The notes beneath the pieces are model-generated. The model was not told the DNA's origin. It was given only the letters and a program-made list of their open reading frames with translations, and did no database searches. Positions 32,773-42,848 of a stretch of DNA of 58,341 bases are shown piece after piece. Made by a program: the position numbers and the translations under genes. The stretch spans positions 1 through 58,341 of the forward strand of contig CALAHF010000087.1 of the NCBI GenBank assembly GCA_937891465.1, read 5' to 3'. Position 1 is the first letter of the stretch. Each line of letters opens with the position of its first letter. Source of the DNA: an uncultured Verrucomicrobiales bacterium. GTDB taxonomy: Bacteria; Verrucomicrobiota; Verrucomicrobiia; Verrucomicrobiales; DEV007.

Positions 32773-34590
32773 TCACCCCAGCGCCTTCAGCATCGCCTTC
32801 TCCACTAAAATTGCAGCAAGTTCTTCGGTGGCTTCGTCGAGAACTTTATTCGCGGCCTTTAGTTTTGCGACGTCCTGAGCTTCGTCAGCGACAGCTGTTT
32901 TGACTTCGTCGACTGCGGATTGAATCGACGCCAATTCATCGGCAGAAAGTTCATCGCCAGCCATCGAAATGGCTTGCACAACCGCGGGAATCAGTTCGTC
33001 GCTTTTCAGTTTCGCTTCGGTCCAAATCCGCGCGTTCATGTCGTCGAACGCGTAATCGACAGATTCGCTGATCATCGCCTCGACCGCTTCATCATCGACA
33101 TCGACGGCAGAGTTTTCGATTTCTAGAACGCGATCTTCGCCGGTATTTGTATCTCTGGTCAGGACACTCAGAATTCCGTTTTCATCGATGGAGAATTGAA
33201 CGCCGACACGCGCGGACCCTTTTGCACCGGGCTCAAAATCGAGTTCGATTCGTCCGAGTTCCCAGTTGTCTTTTGCGATTTCGCGCTCGCCCTGCAAGAC
33301 ACGAACCAACATCGATTTTTGGTCACCAACGGCATTGGTGAAGAGCTCGCCGGCTTTTGCCGGAATCGTTGTGTTACGGGGAATGATCACATTCATCAAC
33401 CCACCAAAGGTTTCGATGCCGAGCGAAAGTGGCGTCACATCAAGGAGGACAACTTGCTGAACTCGACCGCACAAAATCCCTGCCTGAATCGCTGCGCCAA
33501 GGGCGATCGCCTCGTCAGGATTCTGCGAAATGTCAGGCTCAATCCCAAACCATTCAGCAACGAGTTTTCGTACTAACGGAATCCGCGTCGAACCGCCGAC
33601 AAGGATTACACGATCCAACCCTGTTGATTCATCGATCCAACCCTGTTCGATCGTGGTGCGTTTGCAAAACGTGCGGGTCAGTTCGATCACGGGACGAGCG
33701 ATTTTTTCAAATTCGGGGCGGCTGATTTCGAGTTCGAAACTGTGTTCGCCGTCAAAAAATGGCAGTAAAATTTTTGCGGTCTCGGTGTCGGAGAGCTGCT
33801 CTTTCGCAGTTCGAGCTGCCGCGAGAATTTTGGTGCGTTCTTCGCCGGTGAAATCGGATCCCAGCTCGAGTTTTTCGGCAATGAAATCGGTTACGGCGTC
33901 ATCGATGTCGTCTCCACCGAGGTGGGTGTCACCTGCAGTCGCGACGACTTGAAAAACGCCGTCGCGCATTTCGAGCAACGACAAATCAAACGTCCCTCCG
34001 CCGAAATCGTAAACGGCGACACGGGCATTCTCGTCGAGTTTATCGAGTCCGTAGGCGAGGGCGGCTGCGGTGGGTTCGTTGATGATTCGTTCAACGGTCA
34101 GCCCGGCGATTTCTCCGGCTCGTTTCGTTGCATTCCGTTGGGCATCATTAAAATAGGCAGGAACGGTGATCACGGCACGTGTAATCGATTCTTCGAGGGC
34201 GTATTCGGCGGTAACCTTCAATTTTGCCAGAATTTTTGCCGAAACGTCTTCGGGTAGAAGCGTCTCTCCGTTCGCCGAAATTGCAGCCCAGCCATCATTT
34301 AATCGGGTGATCTCAAACGGGCTTTTTGATTTTTCCTCGGCGGGAATTTCATCAAATCGTCGACCGACCAGGCGTTTGATCGAGGCAAACGTCCGTTTGG
34401 GAGCGACCGCTGCCATTCGCCGGGCGGGTTCGCCAACGAGGACGTCTCCTTTTTCTGGAAAATGAACGATCGAAGGTAGGATCCGATTGCCATTCTCATC
34501 GGCTAGTAGAATGGGAAATCCGGAATCAACGACGCCAACAAGCGAGTGCGTGGTGCCGAGATCGATGCCGATGATGGTGTTTGAAGACAT
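32773..34590 (-). CDS. Hsp70-family chaperone (DnaK/HscA-like)
   Basis: 605 residues, shorter than DnaK and close to HscA. ATPase signatures: [48 protein letters not shown]. The substrate-binding domain follows ([20 protein letters not shown]). The short helical lid lacks the EEVD-like tail of DnaK. Next to no co-chaperone gene, so its client is unknown; HscA would need a hscB/isc context that is not seen. A repeat dimer at 33611-33653 is read in frame as residues 313-327 ([15 protein letters not shown]), directly before the VGGSTR adenosine motif. Confidence 0.9.
   Translation of the reverse strand: MSSNTIIGIDLGTTHSLVGVVDSGFPILLADENGNRILPSIVHFPEKGDVLVGEPARRMAAVAPKRTFASIKRLVGRRFDEIPAEEKSKSPFEITRLNDGWAAISANGETLLPEDVSAKILAKLKVTAEYALEESITRAVITVPAYFNDAQRNATKRAGEIAGLTVERIINEPTAAALAYGLDKLDENARVAVYDFGGGTFDLSLLEMRDGVFQVVATAGDTHLGGDDIDDAVTDFIAEKLELGSDFTGEERTKILAAARTAKEQLSDTETAKILLPFFDGEHSFELEISRPEFEKIARPVIELTRTFCKRTTIEQGWIDESTGLDRVILVGGSTRIPLVRKLVAEWFGIEPDISQNPDEAIALGAAIQAGILCGRVQQVVLLDVTPLSLGIETFGGLMNVIIPRNTTIPAKAGELFTNAVGDQKSMLVRVLQGEREIAKDNWELGRIELDFEPGAKGSARVGVQFSIDENGILSVLTRDTNTGEDRVLEIENSAVDVDDEAVEAMISESVDYAFDDMNARIWTEAKLKSDELIPAVVQAISMAGDELSADELASIQSAVDEVKTAVADEAQDVAKLKAANKVLDEATEELAAILVEKAMLKALG
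33611..33653 (-). repeat. Palindromic-unit dimer, copy 5, inside the Hsp70 gene
   Basis: Units at 33611 (CGATCCAACCCTGTTGATTC) and 33633-33653 (CGATCCAACCCTGTTCGATCG), 22 nt apart as written on the plus strand; the gene reads the opposite strand without a stop. Confidence 0.88.
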
Positions 34591-34776
34591 TTAACAAAAA
34601 GGAGCTGGAAGCTAGGAGCCAGAATGATGGAGAATTAGGGCGCGGTGCTCCGATTTTGAAAGGTAAATTTTGAAGATTGGATCCTAAGATCGAAAACCTT
34701 CTAATCAGAAACAAAAAAGCGGGCCCGATTGAATATCGGAGTCGCTTTGCTGGAGAGGATTGGGGAATTGCAATGT

Positions 34777-35196
34777 TTACACCTCCGGATCCGATTTTGA
34801 CTTCGCGTCATCGATTTTTTCTCCGGCACCGATCCAGCCAGAAATACCACCTGAGAAGTGGACTACGTTTGTGAACCCAAGTTTACGGACTTCATTGATC
34901 CCGGCTTGATACGCGGTGCACGACGGGCCGCCGCAATAAGCGACGATGAGCATCTTTTTATCTTTGGGCAGTACCGCGGCGAGTTGGTCTTCGTTTTTCC
35001 TAAAATCGATCGCGCCGGGGAGATGACCCTTGGAATAGGATTTGGTGCCGTTCACATCGATCAGCAATACGGTGCCTTCGGCGATGGCCTTTTTCAGATC
35101 CTTGATGCTGATGTCAGGATATTCTTCATCGGCGGCAAATACGGATGTCGTAATGGCCGCAAAGCTAAGGGCAAGGATGGTAAAAATGGATTTCAT
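34777..35196 (-). CDS. Secreted rhodanese-domain protein
   Basis: Start ATG 35196 gives a signal peptide (MKSIFTILALSFAAITTSVFA), so an earlier frame start at 35220 is not used. The 139-residue protein is a single rhodanese domain with the substrate entry block VLLIDVNGTKSYSKGHLPGA and the active-site loop YCGGPSC with Cys88. Periplasmic single-domain rhodaneses handle sulfane sulfur or bind thiols; the substrate is unknown. It is divergent from the acyltransferase gene. Confidence 0.87.
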   Translation of the reverse strand: MKSIFTILALSFAAITTSVFAADEEYPDISIKDLKKAIAEGTVLLIDVNGTKSYSKGHLPGAIDFRKNEDQLAAVLPKDKKMLIVAYCGGPSCTAYQAGINEVRKLGFTNVVHFSGGISGWIGAGEKIDDAKSKSDPEV

Positions 35197-35304
35197 GATT
35201 TGAAAGGGTTCAGTATTCAAAACGATAAGAGAAGCGATTTCTTAGTCGATTTCAGATTTGAGATTTCCAAATTGCGACGACAGGTTCCTTTTTACCAATA
35301 CACG

Positions 35305-35976
35305 ATGGCCGATTCCCGAATGACTCGCGAACAACCGCCGCTTCCGTTTAAAGCCGTCATGATCGGCTGGGCGGCTGCGACGCTGATTCGCGTTGTGTCG
35401 CTGACCCTGCGTTGGCGAATGGAGGATCGGGCGAAGATTTCAGAGAATCCGCCGGAAGGTCAGATGATCTGGGTTTTCTGGCACAATCGAATTTTCGTGG
35501 TGCCGGTCGCCTATCGGAAATACTTGAAATCCCGGAGCGGGGCGGTATTGACCAGCGCGAGCAACGACGGCGCGATCATCGCCGCGACTGTAAAATGCTT
35601 TGGGGCAGATGCTGTTCGCGGATCGACTTCACGTCGGGGAGTGGCCGCTTTGCTGGGTTTGGTTGAGTGGGTGAAAGGCGGATTCGATGTCGCGATTACG
35701 CCCGATGGTCCTCGTGGGCCACGTTATCGACTGGCGCCCGGGTTGATCAAACTCGCGCAGACAACTGGAGCTTCCATTTTGCCGGTTCGGATCGAATACA
35801 GCTCGTTTTGGAGTTTTCGGAGCTGGGACAAATTTCGCGTTCCCAAACCATTTTCACGTGTGACGGTTATTTTTGAACCACTGGAAATGATTGACCCTGC
35901 CGTCGAAGGTGATTCTTTTGAAGCCGAAAGAAAACGAGTCCAACAGATTTTAAATCCCACGAATGAAACTGATTGA
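35305..35976 (+). CDS. DUF374-type lysophospholipid acyltransferase-like protein
   Basis: The ATG at 35305 is used; the frame is open upstream but that part overlaps the rhodanese gene and has no family resemblance. The 223-residue product has an N-terminal membrane helix ([20 protein letters not shown]), the HNR motif ([16 protein letters not shown]), ALTSxSNDG-type block ([14 protein letters not shown]), GSTSRRG and [16 protein letters not shown]. This group probably acylates lipid A or lyso-lipids at the inner membrane. It overlaps folD by 14 nt, so the two are co-translated. Confidence 0.85.
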   Translation: MADSRMTREQPPLPFKAVMIGWAAATLIRVVSLTLRWRMEDRAKISENPPEGQMIWVFWHNRIFVVPVAYRKYLKSRSGAVLTSASNDGAIIAATVKCFGADAVRGSTSRRGVAALLGLVEWVKGGFDVAITPDGPRGPRYRLAPGLIKLAQTTGASILPVRIEYSSFWSFRSWDKFRVPKPFSRVTVIFEPLEMIDPAVEGDSFEAERKRVQQILNPTNETD

Positions 35977-36844
35977 AGGAAAACCAATCGCCGCCGCAGT
36001 TTACGAAGAATGCGCGCGCGAACTTGAATTGTTAAAAGCTGCGGGCGTAACGCCTGGTCTGGCTGTCGTTCTGGTGGGCGAAGATCCTGCATCGCAAGCC
36101 TACGTTGGGATGAAGGATAAAAAATGCAAGGAACTCGGCTTGCATTCGGTGAAGCTTGAGCGGCCTGCCACTATATCTCAGAGGGATCTAGAAGCCCTTG
36201 TTGAAGAACTGAACACGGACGATTCGATTCACGGGATTTTGGTGCAAATGCCGTTGCCTGGTGATTTGGACGCAGACGCGGTCATCAAAAAAATCGCACC
36301 CGAAAAGGATGTCGATGGACTGCACCCGCAGAATCTCGGGAAAATCGCCAGTGAAGACCCGACGGGATTTGCCCCGTGTACCCCGTTCGGCAGTCAGCGC
36401 ATGTTGATCGAATCCGGCATCGAGACATCGGGAAAAAGCGTCGTTATTGTTGGCCGTAGTTTGCTTGTTGGAAAGTCGCTCGCCCTGTTGATGATGGGCA
36501 AAGGCCCCGGCGCAAATGCCACCGTGACGGTTGCGCATTCCCGCACGAAAGATTTGGCCGCAGTGACTCGCGAAGCCGACATTCTCGTGGCAGCCATTGG
36601 CGTGCCGCATTTTATTACAGCCGACATGGTGAAAGATGGCGCCGTCGTGATCGATGTGGGGATCAACCGCGTTGAAGACGCCACTGCCAAGCGTGGATAT
36701 CGTCTCGTCGGTGATGTCGATTTTGATGCCGTGGCTGAGAAATGCGAAGCGATTACCCCCGTTCCCGGCGGAGTGGGCGTGATGACGATCGCGATGCTGA
36801 TGGCGAATACGATCCGTGCGGCGAAGTTGAAGGCGGGTTTGTGA
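35963..36844 (+). CDS. folD: Bifunctional methylenetetrahydrofolate dehydrogenase/cyclohydrolase
   Basis: 293 residues, the normal FolD length. The catalytic Tyr47 and Lys51 are in [12 protein letters not shown], the folate loop in [13 protein letters not shown], the NADP-binding loop [17 protein letters not shown], and the C-terminal signature [15 protein letters not shown]. It interconverts methylene- and formyl-tetrahydrofolate in the cytoplasm for purine and formyl-Met synthesis. Its TGA overlaps the GTG start of the next gene (GTGA). Confidence 0.96.
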   Translation: MKLIEGKPIAAAVYEECARELELLKAAGVTPGLAVVLVGEDPASQAYVGMKDKKCKELGLHSVKLERPATISQRDLEALVEELNTDDSIHGILVQMPLPGDLDADAVIKKIAPEKDVDGLHPQNLGKIASEDPTGFAPCTPFGSQRMLIESGIETSGKSVVIVGRSLLVGKSLALLMMGKGPGANATVTVAHSRTKDLAAVTREADILVAAIGVPHFITADMVKDGAVVIDVGINRVEDATAKRGYRLVGDVDFDAVAEKCEAITPVPGGVGVMTIAMLMANTIRAAKLKAGL

Positions 36845-39429
36845 TTGGGGGTAAAAAATTCCAACTTCTCAAAAATCCGCTACCTATTCGGCTGGGCTAT
36901 GCGTCTATCTTTGTGGACTCACCTGTGACTGACGATTTTCCCATTTCAAATCTCGAAGACGAACGCCTCTGCATTGCTGGAAAGCAGTTTGCAGTTGGGG
37001 ATGCGGCGTTTTTTGTCAAAGCGGTGACCTACGGGCCGTTTGCTGAATCCGTCGATCACGCCACGGAATTGGCTCGGGTGCGCGACAAATTGGGGGCCAA
37101 TGCGATCCGGATTTATGAAGTTCCGTTGATCGATTTTCTCCACAAGGCGGCGGAAGCTGGACTGCGGGTTTTCATTACGATTCCGTGGACGCAGCATGTC
37201 GATTTCCTCAGCGAACGGTCCGCACTAAAAGCGGCTCATGAAACGATTCGTGATGCGGCGACTCGATTTCGCGGTCACCCGGCGGTTGGTGGTTATTTTG
37301 TAGCGAATGAAATTCAATCAACCCTCGTCCGCTGGATGGGGCCGGCTCGGGTGAAGCGGGCTCTCGAATCACTCATCGATACTGGAAAAAAAGCAGATCC
37401 CGCTGCGCTTTTCAGTTACGCAAATTACCCGACAACCGAGTATTTGCAGCCGTCTAACCAGGATTTTGTGGCTTTCAACATCTATCTCGAATCGTCTGAA
37501 ACCTTTGGGAAGTATCTACGGCGGTTGCAAAATTTAGCGGGCGACAAACCGCTGTTTCTTGCCGAGTTCGGAGTCAACACAAAGGCGAGCGGCGATGAAA
37601 AACAGACGGAAATGCTGAGCTGGCATCTCGATGAAGTTTGCGCTGCGGGGTTGGCGGGAACCACGATATTTGCGTGGTCTGATAATTGGAAGCGCGGTGG
37701 CGAATCAGTCACGGGCTGGGATTTTGGGCTGATTCGGCGAGATGGAACGGCCAAACCAGCACTCCTTGATTTGTCGAAAAAATGGGAGGAACTCAAATCC
37801 CCAGCCGATGGAATTAGACTCACTGAGACTCCAAAAATCTCAGTCATCGTCTGCACCTATTGCGGATCAGCGACCTTGCGGGGCTGTTTGGAATCGCTCG
37901 AAAAATTACGGTATCCCGATTACGAAGTTGTCGTCGTCAACGATGGTTCAGATCCTGAAGTGACGGCGATTGCGGAAAAATTCCCCGAATTCATTCTCAA
38001 AAACATCGATCACGGCGGTTTGAGCAATGCGCGTAATTTAGGTGCCCAAATCGCAAGTGGTGAGATTTTTGCCTACACCGATGACGACTGCGTGGCGCCG
38101 CCGGATTGGCTGTCGTGGCTGGCGTTTGCCTACGAGCAGAACCCTGAGTTTTTCTGTCTTGGCGGGCCCAATATTCCGCCGCCGCCTCAAAATTTTGAGC
38201 AAGCATGCGTAGCCGCTTCTCCAGGAGGCCCGGCTCATGTTTTGCTGACTGATCAGATCGCCGAGCACGTTCCCGGCTGCAATTTGACCGTTCGTCGTGA
38301 GGCTTTCGAGGCTATCGGCGGGTTCAATCCTGTTTTTTGGACAGCAGGCGACGACGTCGATTTTTGCTGGCGACTCGAGGATGCCGGATTTGTGATCGGC
38401 TTTCACCCGGCAGCGTTCGTGTGGCATCACCGGCGGTTCAGTTTTAATACCTACCTGAAGCAGCAAAGCGGATACGGAAAAGCCGAAGCGATGCTGATCC
38501 CGCTGCACCCTGATAAGTTTGGCGAGATCGGTGGGGCACGATGGCATGGCTCGATTTACGAGCCCGCTCGGCAAAATATGTCGGGCAGTTTTTCACGAAT
38601 TTACCAAGGCGTTTTCGGCTACGAACCCTACCAAATGATCTACGGCGGAGGCAGTTCCGTGTTCGGGTACATCGTAGGAACCGTGCAATGGCTTGCGCTT
38701 GGCGTTGCTCTAGCTGCGCTTGGTTGGTTGTTCCCCAGTGTCGGAGTGATCGGGATTTTGATGCTCGGAACAAGTGTTTTCCACGCGTTGCAAAGCGGTT
38801 TCAACGCACCAATCCCAATTAGCCAATCGCGTTTCGCGTCGCGGATTTGCCTTTCCCTTTTAGCCTTTGCTCAACCGTTTGTTCGCAGTTTTAAGCGCTT
38901 CACAGGAAGTCTGAAACACGCTCATTTGCCATCCCGTTTTCCTGATTCGATCGGCCCATTTTTCTTCCCTGAGTTCAAGTTCCTGACCCGGTGGAAGCGT
39001 TACCGATTTTGGAGCGAATCCGGCGTCGGTCGCGACGAGCTACTTCATGAAATCCTCCATGGTGAAGAACGTCCCAATTCGATTCCTGTTCGCGCGGGAA
39101 CCGGTTGGGAAAATTGGGACATCGATCTTCCCGTTGGGCTTTTCTGGGCGCTCCATCTTCGCACCGTCACCGAATATCATGCAGCCAAAGATCAGCTGAC
39201 ACGTTGCAAACTCGAATCCCGACCGACGTTGTTGACCGTCATTTGGCGAATCGCAGCGATCATAGGGTTAATCTTTTTGTGGAAAAACGGCGACCTTTTT
39301 TCTCTCGCTGGAATCACCGGTTGGGCCGCGCTGTTCTTCCCCGATTTGTTTTTGCTCAGCGGATTTGTCCGCGGCTCAAAATGCCTCAAACGCGCGGCGA
39401 AGGCAGTCGGGCTAGCACGAGCGAAATGA
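36841..39429 (+). CDS. Fusion of a GH-A-clan glycosidase-like domain with a GT2 glycosyltransferase
   Basis: The GTG at 36841 overlaps the folD stop and gives 862 residues. Residues about 40-320 form a TIM barrel of GH clan A type with candidate acid/base Glu157 (VANEIQS) and nucleophile Glu242 (FLAEFGVN). Residues about 340-570 are a family-2 glycosyltransferase: [20 protein letters not shown], nucleotide/metal site Asp414-Asp415-Asp416 (YTDDDCV), and acceptor-side [15 protein letters not shown]. Membrane helices follow near 625-680 and 800-850. It may build and trim an envelope polysaccharide. Signs are of one polypeptide with no frameshift between the domains. Confidence 0.83.
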   Translation: MIGGKKFQLLKNPLPIRLGYASIFVDSPVTDDFPISNLEDERLCIAGKQFAVGDAAFFVKAVTYGPFAESVDHATELARVRDKLGANAIRIYEVPLIDFLHKAAEAGLRVFITIPWTQHVDFLSERSALKAAHETIRDAATRFRGHPAVGGYFVANEIQSTLVRWMGPARVKRALESLIDTGKKADPAALFSYANYPTTEYLQPSNQDFVAFNIYLESSETFGKYLRRLQNLAGDKPLFLAEFGVNTKASGDEKQTEMLSWHLDEVCAAGLAGTTIFAWSDNWKRGGESVTGWDFGLIRRDGTAKPALLDLSKKWEELKSPADGIRLTETPKISVIVCTYCGSATLRGCLESLEKLRYPDYEVVVVNDGSDPEVTAIAEKFPEFILKNIDHGGLSNARNLGAQIASGEIFAYTDDDCVAPPDWLSWLAFAYEQNPEFFCLGGPNIPPPPQNFEQACVAASPGGPAHVLLTDQIAEHVPGCNLTVRREAFEAIGGFNPVFWTAGDDVDFCWRLEDAGFVIGFHPAAFVWHHRRFSFNTYLKQQSGYGKAEAMLIPLHPDKFGEIGGARWHGSIYEPARQNMSGSFSRIYQGVFGYEPYQMIYGGGSSVFGYIVGTVQWLALGVALAALGWLFPSVGVIGILMLGTSVFHALQSGFNAPIPISQSRFASRICLSLLAFAQPFVRSFKRFTGSLKHAHLPSRFPDSIGPFFFPEFKFLTRWKRYRFWSESGVGRDELLHEILHGEERPNSIPVRAGTGWENWDIDLPVGLFWALHLRTVTEYHAAKDQLTRCKLESRPTLLTVIWRIAAIIGLIFLWKNGDLFSLAGITGWAALFFPDLFLLSGFVRGSKCLKRAAKAVGLARAK

Positions 39430-39438
39430 ACGATTTTT

Positions 39439-39535
39439 CGAACCAAAAGGGTTGATTCATCGAACTTACCCTGTTGCTTCGAAACTGCTTCACGAACATA
39501 CCCTATTGAATCTTCGAACAGACCCTGTCCGATCG
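39439..39535 (+). repeat. Two palindromic-unit dimers, copies 6a and 6b
   Basis: Units start at 39439 (core inverted), 39461, 39493 and 39515: two 22-nt dimers with starts 54 nt apart and an 11-nt linker, the same geometry as at 15188-15284. The block separates the fusion gene from the pseudopilus operon. Confidence 0.87.
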
Positions 39536-39568
39536 TGGCGGGGTGTGCTAGCGTGAGCGGAGAGAACT

Positions 39569-39979
39569 ATGCAAATTGGGCGACACATCACAAATCAAAT
39601 CGGAGCGGCGCTACTGGAAGTGGTGATAGCGACGACGGTGTTTGCGACGGTCGGCACTGCTCTCGTCATTGCGGTTAATGAAATCGGGAAGCTCTCGCTG
39701 GAAGTTCATAAGGAGGTTTATGTATCGACGCGGCTGCAATCGATTTTGGAGGAAAACAGCAAGGTGCCGGATATTCGCGAGGGGGAATTGAAAACGAAGC
39801 CGGATGATCGCGGGGTGGTTTTTGAAACAACGGTGGAACCGATCGAAATTCGGACGGCGGAGGATTTTTTGCTGCCGCAAATGTTTGTGATCAAAACACG
39901 CGGATTGTGGATGGAAAATGGAACGAAGCAGGAATTGACTGCAGAAACGTATCGCTATGCACCGATGTTCAGACAGTAA
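39569..39979 (+). CDS. Minor pseudopilin, GspI-like
   Basis: 136 residues, first gene of a six-gene operon, with a GGAGAG ribosome binding site. The prepilin leader is present but atypical: MQIGRHITNQIG then AALLEVVIATTVFATVG, so Gly12 precedes Ala rather than Phe, with Glu at mature position 5. The short C-terminal domain and gene order fit GspI. It would form the tip of a pseudopilus with the next two proteins. Its 3' end overlaps the next gene by 23 nt. Confidence 0.72.
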   Translation: MQIGRHITNQIGAALLEVVIATTVFATVGTALVIAVNEIGKLSLEVHKEVYVSTRLQSILEENSKVPDIREGELKTKPDDRGVVFETTVEPIEIRTAEDFLLPQMFVIKTRGLWMENGTKQELTAETYRYAPMFRQ

Positions 39980-40706
39980 ATTTTCAGCCGAAAATGGTCG
40001 GGGCGGTTTTACGCTGCTGGAGGTGACGATGGCGATGGTGCTGGCGATGATGTTGCTCGTTGGTATTTTTGCGGTGGCCACGGGAACGACGCAGATCACG
40101 GATGAGATCAGCAAGTTTCAAAGCCGGGAGACTCAAAAGCAGGCGTTTACCCAACTGTGTCGACGAACCTTGAAAGGGCTTGGAGCGGAAGCGCAGCTTC
40201 AACTGGATACGGTTTCGGGGCGGCGTGGTGGGTATTTATCGAAGCTGATTATTGATCGCGATCCGTTGGCGTTTTCGTTCAGTGCGATGCCTCCGGGGGC
40301 GTCGCGGGTGGTGTTGTATTCGCAGTCAATGGCGGGAGGAGATCTCGCAGTTTGGCTGAAATATTTGAATCAAGAGGAGGTCGAAGCAATGGACAACGGC
40401 GAATGGAAAGGGCTGGGAACGGATCTTCGATTGCTTGGAAATGTGTCAGCTTTTGAGTGGCGATTTTTTAATCGGGTGACCGGGGAATGGTCGAACGTGT
40501 GGGAACCCGGAGCGGAACGCCCGTCGCTGGTGGATTTGAGTCTCGGAGTGGATCAGGAGACGCCGTTGCGTCATGTCTTCTGGATTCCGAAATACGAGCA
40601 GGCGGAGCAGTTGACTCGCGGATTTACCCAAACGGATGCGAACGGTGGCGTGCCAGGGGAGGAACCAAATGGGGAGGTCGCACCGGGGGGTGAGATTGAA
40701 CCATGA
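39957..40706 (+). CDS. Minor pseudopilin, GspJ-like
   Basis: 249 residues with a clear prepilin site in NGRGGFTLLEVTMAMVLAMM (cleavage before Phe, Glu at mature position 5). The C-terminal half has strands around VSAFEWRFFNRVTGEWSN, as in GspJ, and a Gly/Glu-rich tail. It shares 4 nt (ATGA) with the next gene. Role: tip of the pseudopilus of a type II-like secretion system. Confidence 0.8.
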   Translation: MHRCSDSKFSAENGRGGFTLLEVTMAMVLAMMLLVGIFAVATGTTQITDEISKFQSRETQKQAFTQLCRRTLKGLGAEAQLQLDTVSGRRGGYLSKLIIDRDPLAFSFSAMPPGASRVVLYSQSMAGGDLAVWLKYLNQEEVEAMDNGEWKGLGTDLRLLGNVSAFEWRFFNRVTGEWSNVWEPGAERPSLVDLSLGVDQETPLRHVFWIPKYEQAEQLTRGFTQTDANGGVPGEEPNGEVAPGGEIEP

Positions 40707-41632
40707 AAGTTCGCCCCATATCAAAAAATCGAGGCTCGATTCTGCTTGCGGTGTTCTGGGTGATTGCGGTGCTTTCTTTCGCGGTGGTGACGTGTGTCGC
40801 ACTGGTTCTGACAGATGTGGAGTTGGAGTTGAACTCGAAACAGCAATTTGAGGCTCAGCAGTGGGCCGAGAAGGGAGTTGCGATCGCGGCTCATCCACTG
40901 GTGAAACCGTGGGATCCAATTTTGCGGCAGCAGACAGAAAACGGAGAAGGATTTACCGTGCAAATCATGAGCGAGGGAGCGCGATTAAATTTGAACGCCA
41001 TTTTGCTGGGAAATGATGTCGATCTAATACAGCGGATTTTCGCTCAATGGGGGCTCGATTTGCAGCAATCGCAGGCGCTGATGGATGCGATGCAGGATTG
41101 GATAGATCCCGATAAACTGGAGCGAATCAACGGAGCGGAGCGAGATTTCTATGAAGAACAGGGCTACCAAAATCAGCCTTTTAATCGCGCGTTTCGTTCG
41201 CTCGACGAAGTGAGGCTGGTCGCGGGAATGGCGGAGGTGGACGCGATTTTTCCAGGGTGGCGGAATTATTTTACGCTGTGGAGTGGGAGCGGGAAACTGG
41301 ATATCAATGAAGCGCCGGAAGAGTTGATTTCGCTAGCGTGTGGTTGCACAATCGAGACCGCGCAGCAGTGGATTTCAATTCGTCGCGGACAGGATAAAAT
41401 TGAGAACACGCAGGATGATTTGACGATTCGAGGGATACCAGAGGTGATACAAATTTTGGGGCTTGGTGGGGACGCACAAACGCTTGTCGCCCGGCGAATT
41501 TCATTTGAAGATCCGACCGTGCGAATTTCGAGCATTGGTGTTGCCGGAGATGCGCAATTTCGCCGCGAGATGGTCTTGCGTCGCAACGAAGCTGCGCCGA
41601 CACTCCTGTATCTGAACGACGAAACCAGATAG
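40703..41632 (+). CDS. Minor pseudopilin, GspK-like
   Basis: 309 residues: hydrophobic N-terminal helix SILLAVFWVIAVLSFAVVTC, and the large GspK insert domain with ARLNLNAILLGNDVDL, DAMQDWIDPDKLERINGAE, FRSLDEVRLVAGM and DINEAPEELISLACG, the last part being a helix-hairpin-helix-like fold. GspK caps the pseudopilus tip together with GspI and GspJ. The family call is firm. Confidence 0.88.
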   Translation: MKVRPISKNRGSILLAVFWVIAVLSFAVVTCVALVLTDVELELNSKQQFEAQQWAEKGVAIAAHPLVKPWDPILRQQTENGEGFTVQIMSEGARLNLNAILLGNDVDLIQRIFAQWGLDLQQSQALMDAMQDWIDPDKLERINGAERDFYEEQGYQNQPFNRAFRSLDEVRLVAGMAEVDAIFPGWRNYFTLWSGSGKLDINEAPEELISLACGCTIETAQQWISIRRGQDKIENTQDDLTIRGIPEVIQILGLGGDAQTLVARRISFEDPTVRISSIGVAGDAQFRREMVLRRNEAAPTLLYLNDETR

Positions 41633-41638
41633 ACATTT

Positions 41639-42841
41639 TTGAGCCGAAAACGAACAGTGACCTGCCTTTTGCCCGGTGAAACGGAGCAGGAGTTCTGGGA
41701 ATTTCCTGCCAATGGAACTGGTCCGGGAGCGAAATCGTTGCGCAAGCCGTCGGGCGATTGCACCTATTGTTTTGGGAGCCGTGCGCTGTTTGCTGTGCCG
41801 CTGTGGGTCAGTTCAACCGATCCCAATGTGATCGAAGGGGCGGTTCGGATGCAGTTGGAAAATCGCCATATTGGTGATTTTTCAGTCGATGAGGGTCAAC
41901 ATTTTGACTATTTCAACGTGGCTGAAGATGGATCGCGGACTCAGATTTTGGCGACTGTTTTAGCAGGTGAACCGGAAACTTATGGTCTAAACGGAAATCT
42001 CGGCGGGTTTGAACTCGCTCCTCGTTTTTTCTCGCTGAAAGAAAACGCGATTGGCTTGTGGCGCGAAAATCAGCGGTGGGTTGCCGCGTTTTATCGTCAG
42101 GGGAATTTGGCTTATTTTCAGGCGCTTTCGGCGCGTGATTTTGATGAAGATTTGATCAGCGAAATCGAATGCATTCGCGAATGGTTGCGCGGTGCCGGGT
42201 TTGTCGAAAAAATAAATTCAGTGGTCGTGTGGGAACCAATGACCGATCCGGTCGCGGTGACTGAACTTGGTGAACGGCTGCAAGCGACGGCAACCGTGTC
42301 GGATCGTCCAATGCCTATGTTGCCTCTTGAGGAAACGGCATTGATGCCCGAATCGTTTGCGCTTCGCGAAAAATCATCGGCGCGTCAGAAAAATTGGATG
42401 CGGCTCGCGGTCCTTGGCTTGGTTGTCTACATGGTGATCATGGCGGTCGTGATGTTCGGCATCATGATGGATCAACGAGCGAATGCAGCCGAGCGAAACT
42501 GGATTGCGCAACATGAATCGGAAGCTGCAATCGTTGCAGAAACCCAAGCGCGATGGGATGAGTTGCAGCCGGCTATCAACGCTGAGGGGTATCCTCTCGA
42601 GCTTTTTTATCGGGTTGCAAAAATGTTACCGGAAGAAGGGATTCGCATTACCCGATTCGAAGCGAATGGTCCAAAGATTCTTCTATCTGGAGAAGCTAGC
42701 AGTGTGAGTGCCGCGATTTCCTGGAAGGCGACGTTGATGAAAAGTCCGGATTTCATCGAATACGAGTGGGAGTTTCCGGCCCCGGATATTCAGGCTGACA
42801 ACCGGGCAACCTTTAACGCGGAGGCAAATTTGAAGCAGTAA
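41639..42841 (+). CDS. GspL/PilM-like inner-membrane assembly protein
   Basis: 400 residues from a TTG start 6 nt after the previous stop; GTG 41657 is an alternative. The N-terminal 230 residues have an actin-like/GspL cytoplasmic-domain look (VIEGAVRMQLENRHIGDFSV), one membrane helix at about 258-282 (LAVLGLVVYMVIMAVVMFG), then a periplasmic coil and ferredoxin-like domain (GIRITRFEANGPKILLSGEA). GspL recruits the secretion ATPase and binds GspM. Similarity is by architecture and gene order. Confidence 0.7.
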   Translation: MSRKRTVTCLLPGETEQEFWEFPANGTGPGAKSLRKPSGDCTYCFGSRALFAVPLWVSSTDPNVIEGAVRMQLENRHIGDFSVDEGQHFDYFNVAEDGSRTQILATVLAGEPETYGLNGNLGGFELAPRFFSLKENAIGLWRENQRWVAAFYRQGNLAYFQALSARDFDEDLISEIECIREWLRGAGFVEKINSVVVWEPMTDPVAVTELGERLQATATVSDRPMPMLPLEETALMPESFALREKSSARQKNWMRLAVLGLVVYMVIMAVVMFGIMMDQRANAAERNWIAQHESEAAIVAETQARWDELQPAINAEGYPLELFYRVAKMLPEEGIRITRFEANGPKILLSGEASSVSAAISWKATLMKSPDFIEYEWEFPAPDIQADNRATFNAEANLKQ

Positions 42842-42848
42842 GACGACA

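Noticed and set aside
32447-32776. 109-residue minus-strand frame between Hsp70 and the oxidoreductase
   Set aside because: It lacks a ribosome binding site and protein-like composition and overlaps the better supported 53-codon frame in another phase.
34599-34625. Short direct repeat GGAGCTGGAAGC/TAGGAGCC
   Set aside because: Too short and imperfect to separate from chance.
34858-35304. 149-residue N-terminal extension of the acyltransferase
   Set aside because: It lies antisense to the rhodanese gene and shows no family resemblance; the ATG at 35305 gives the normal domain start.
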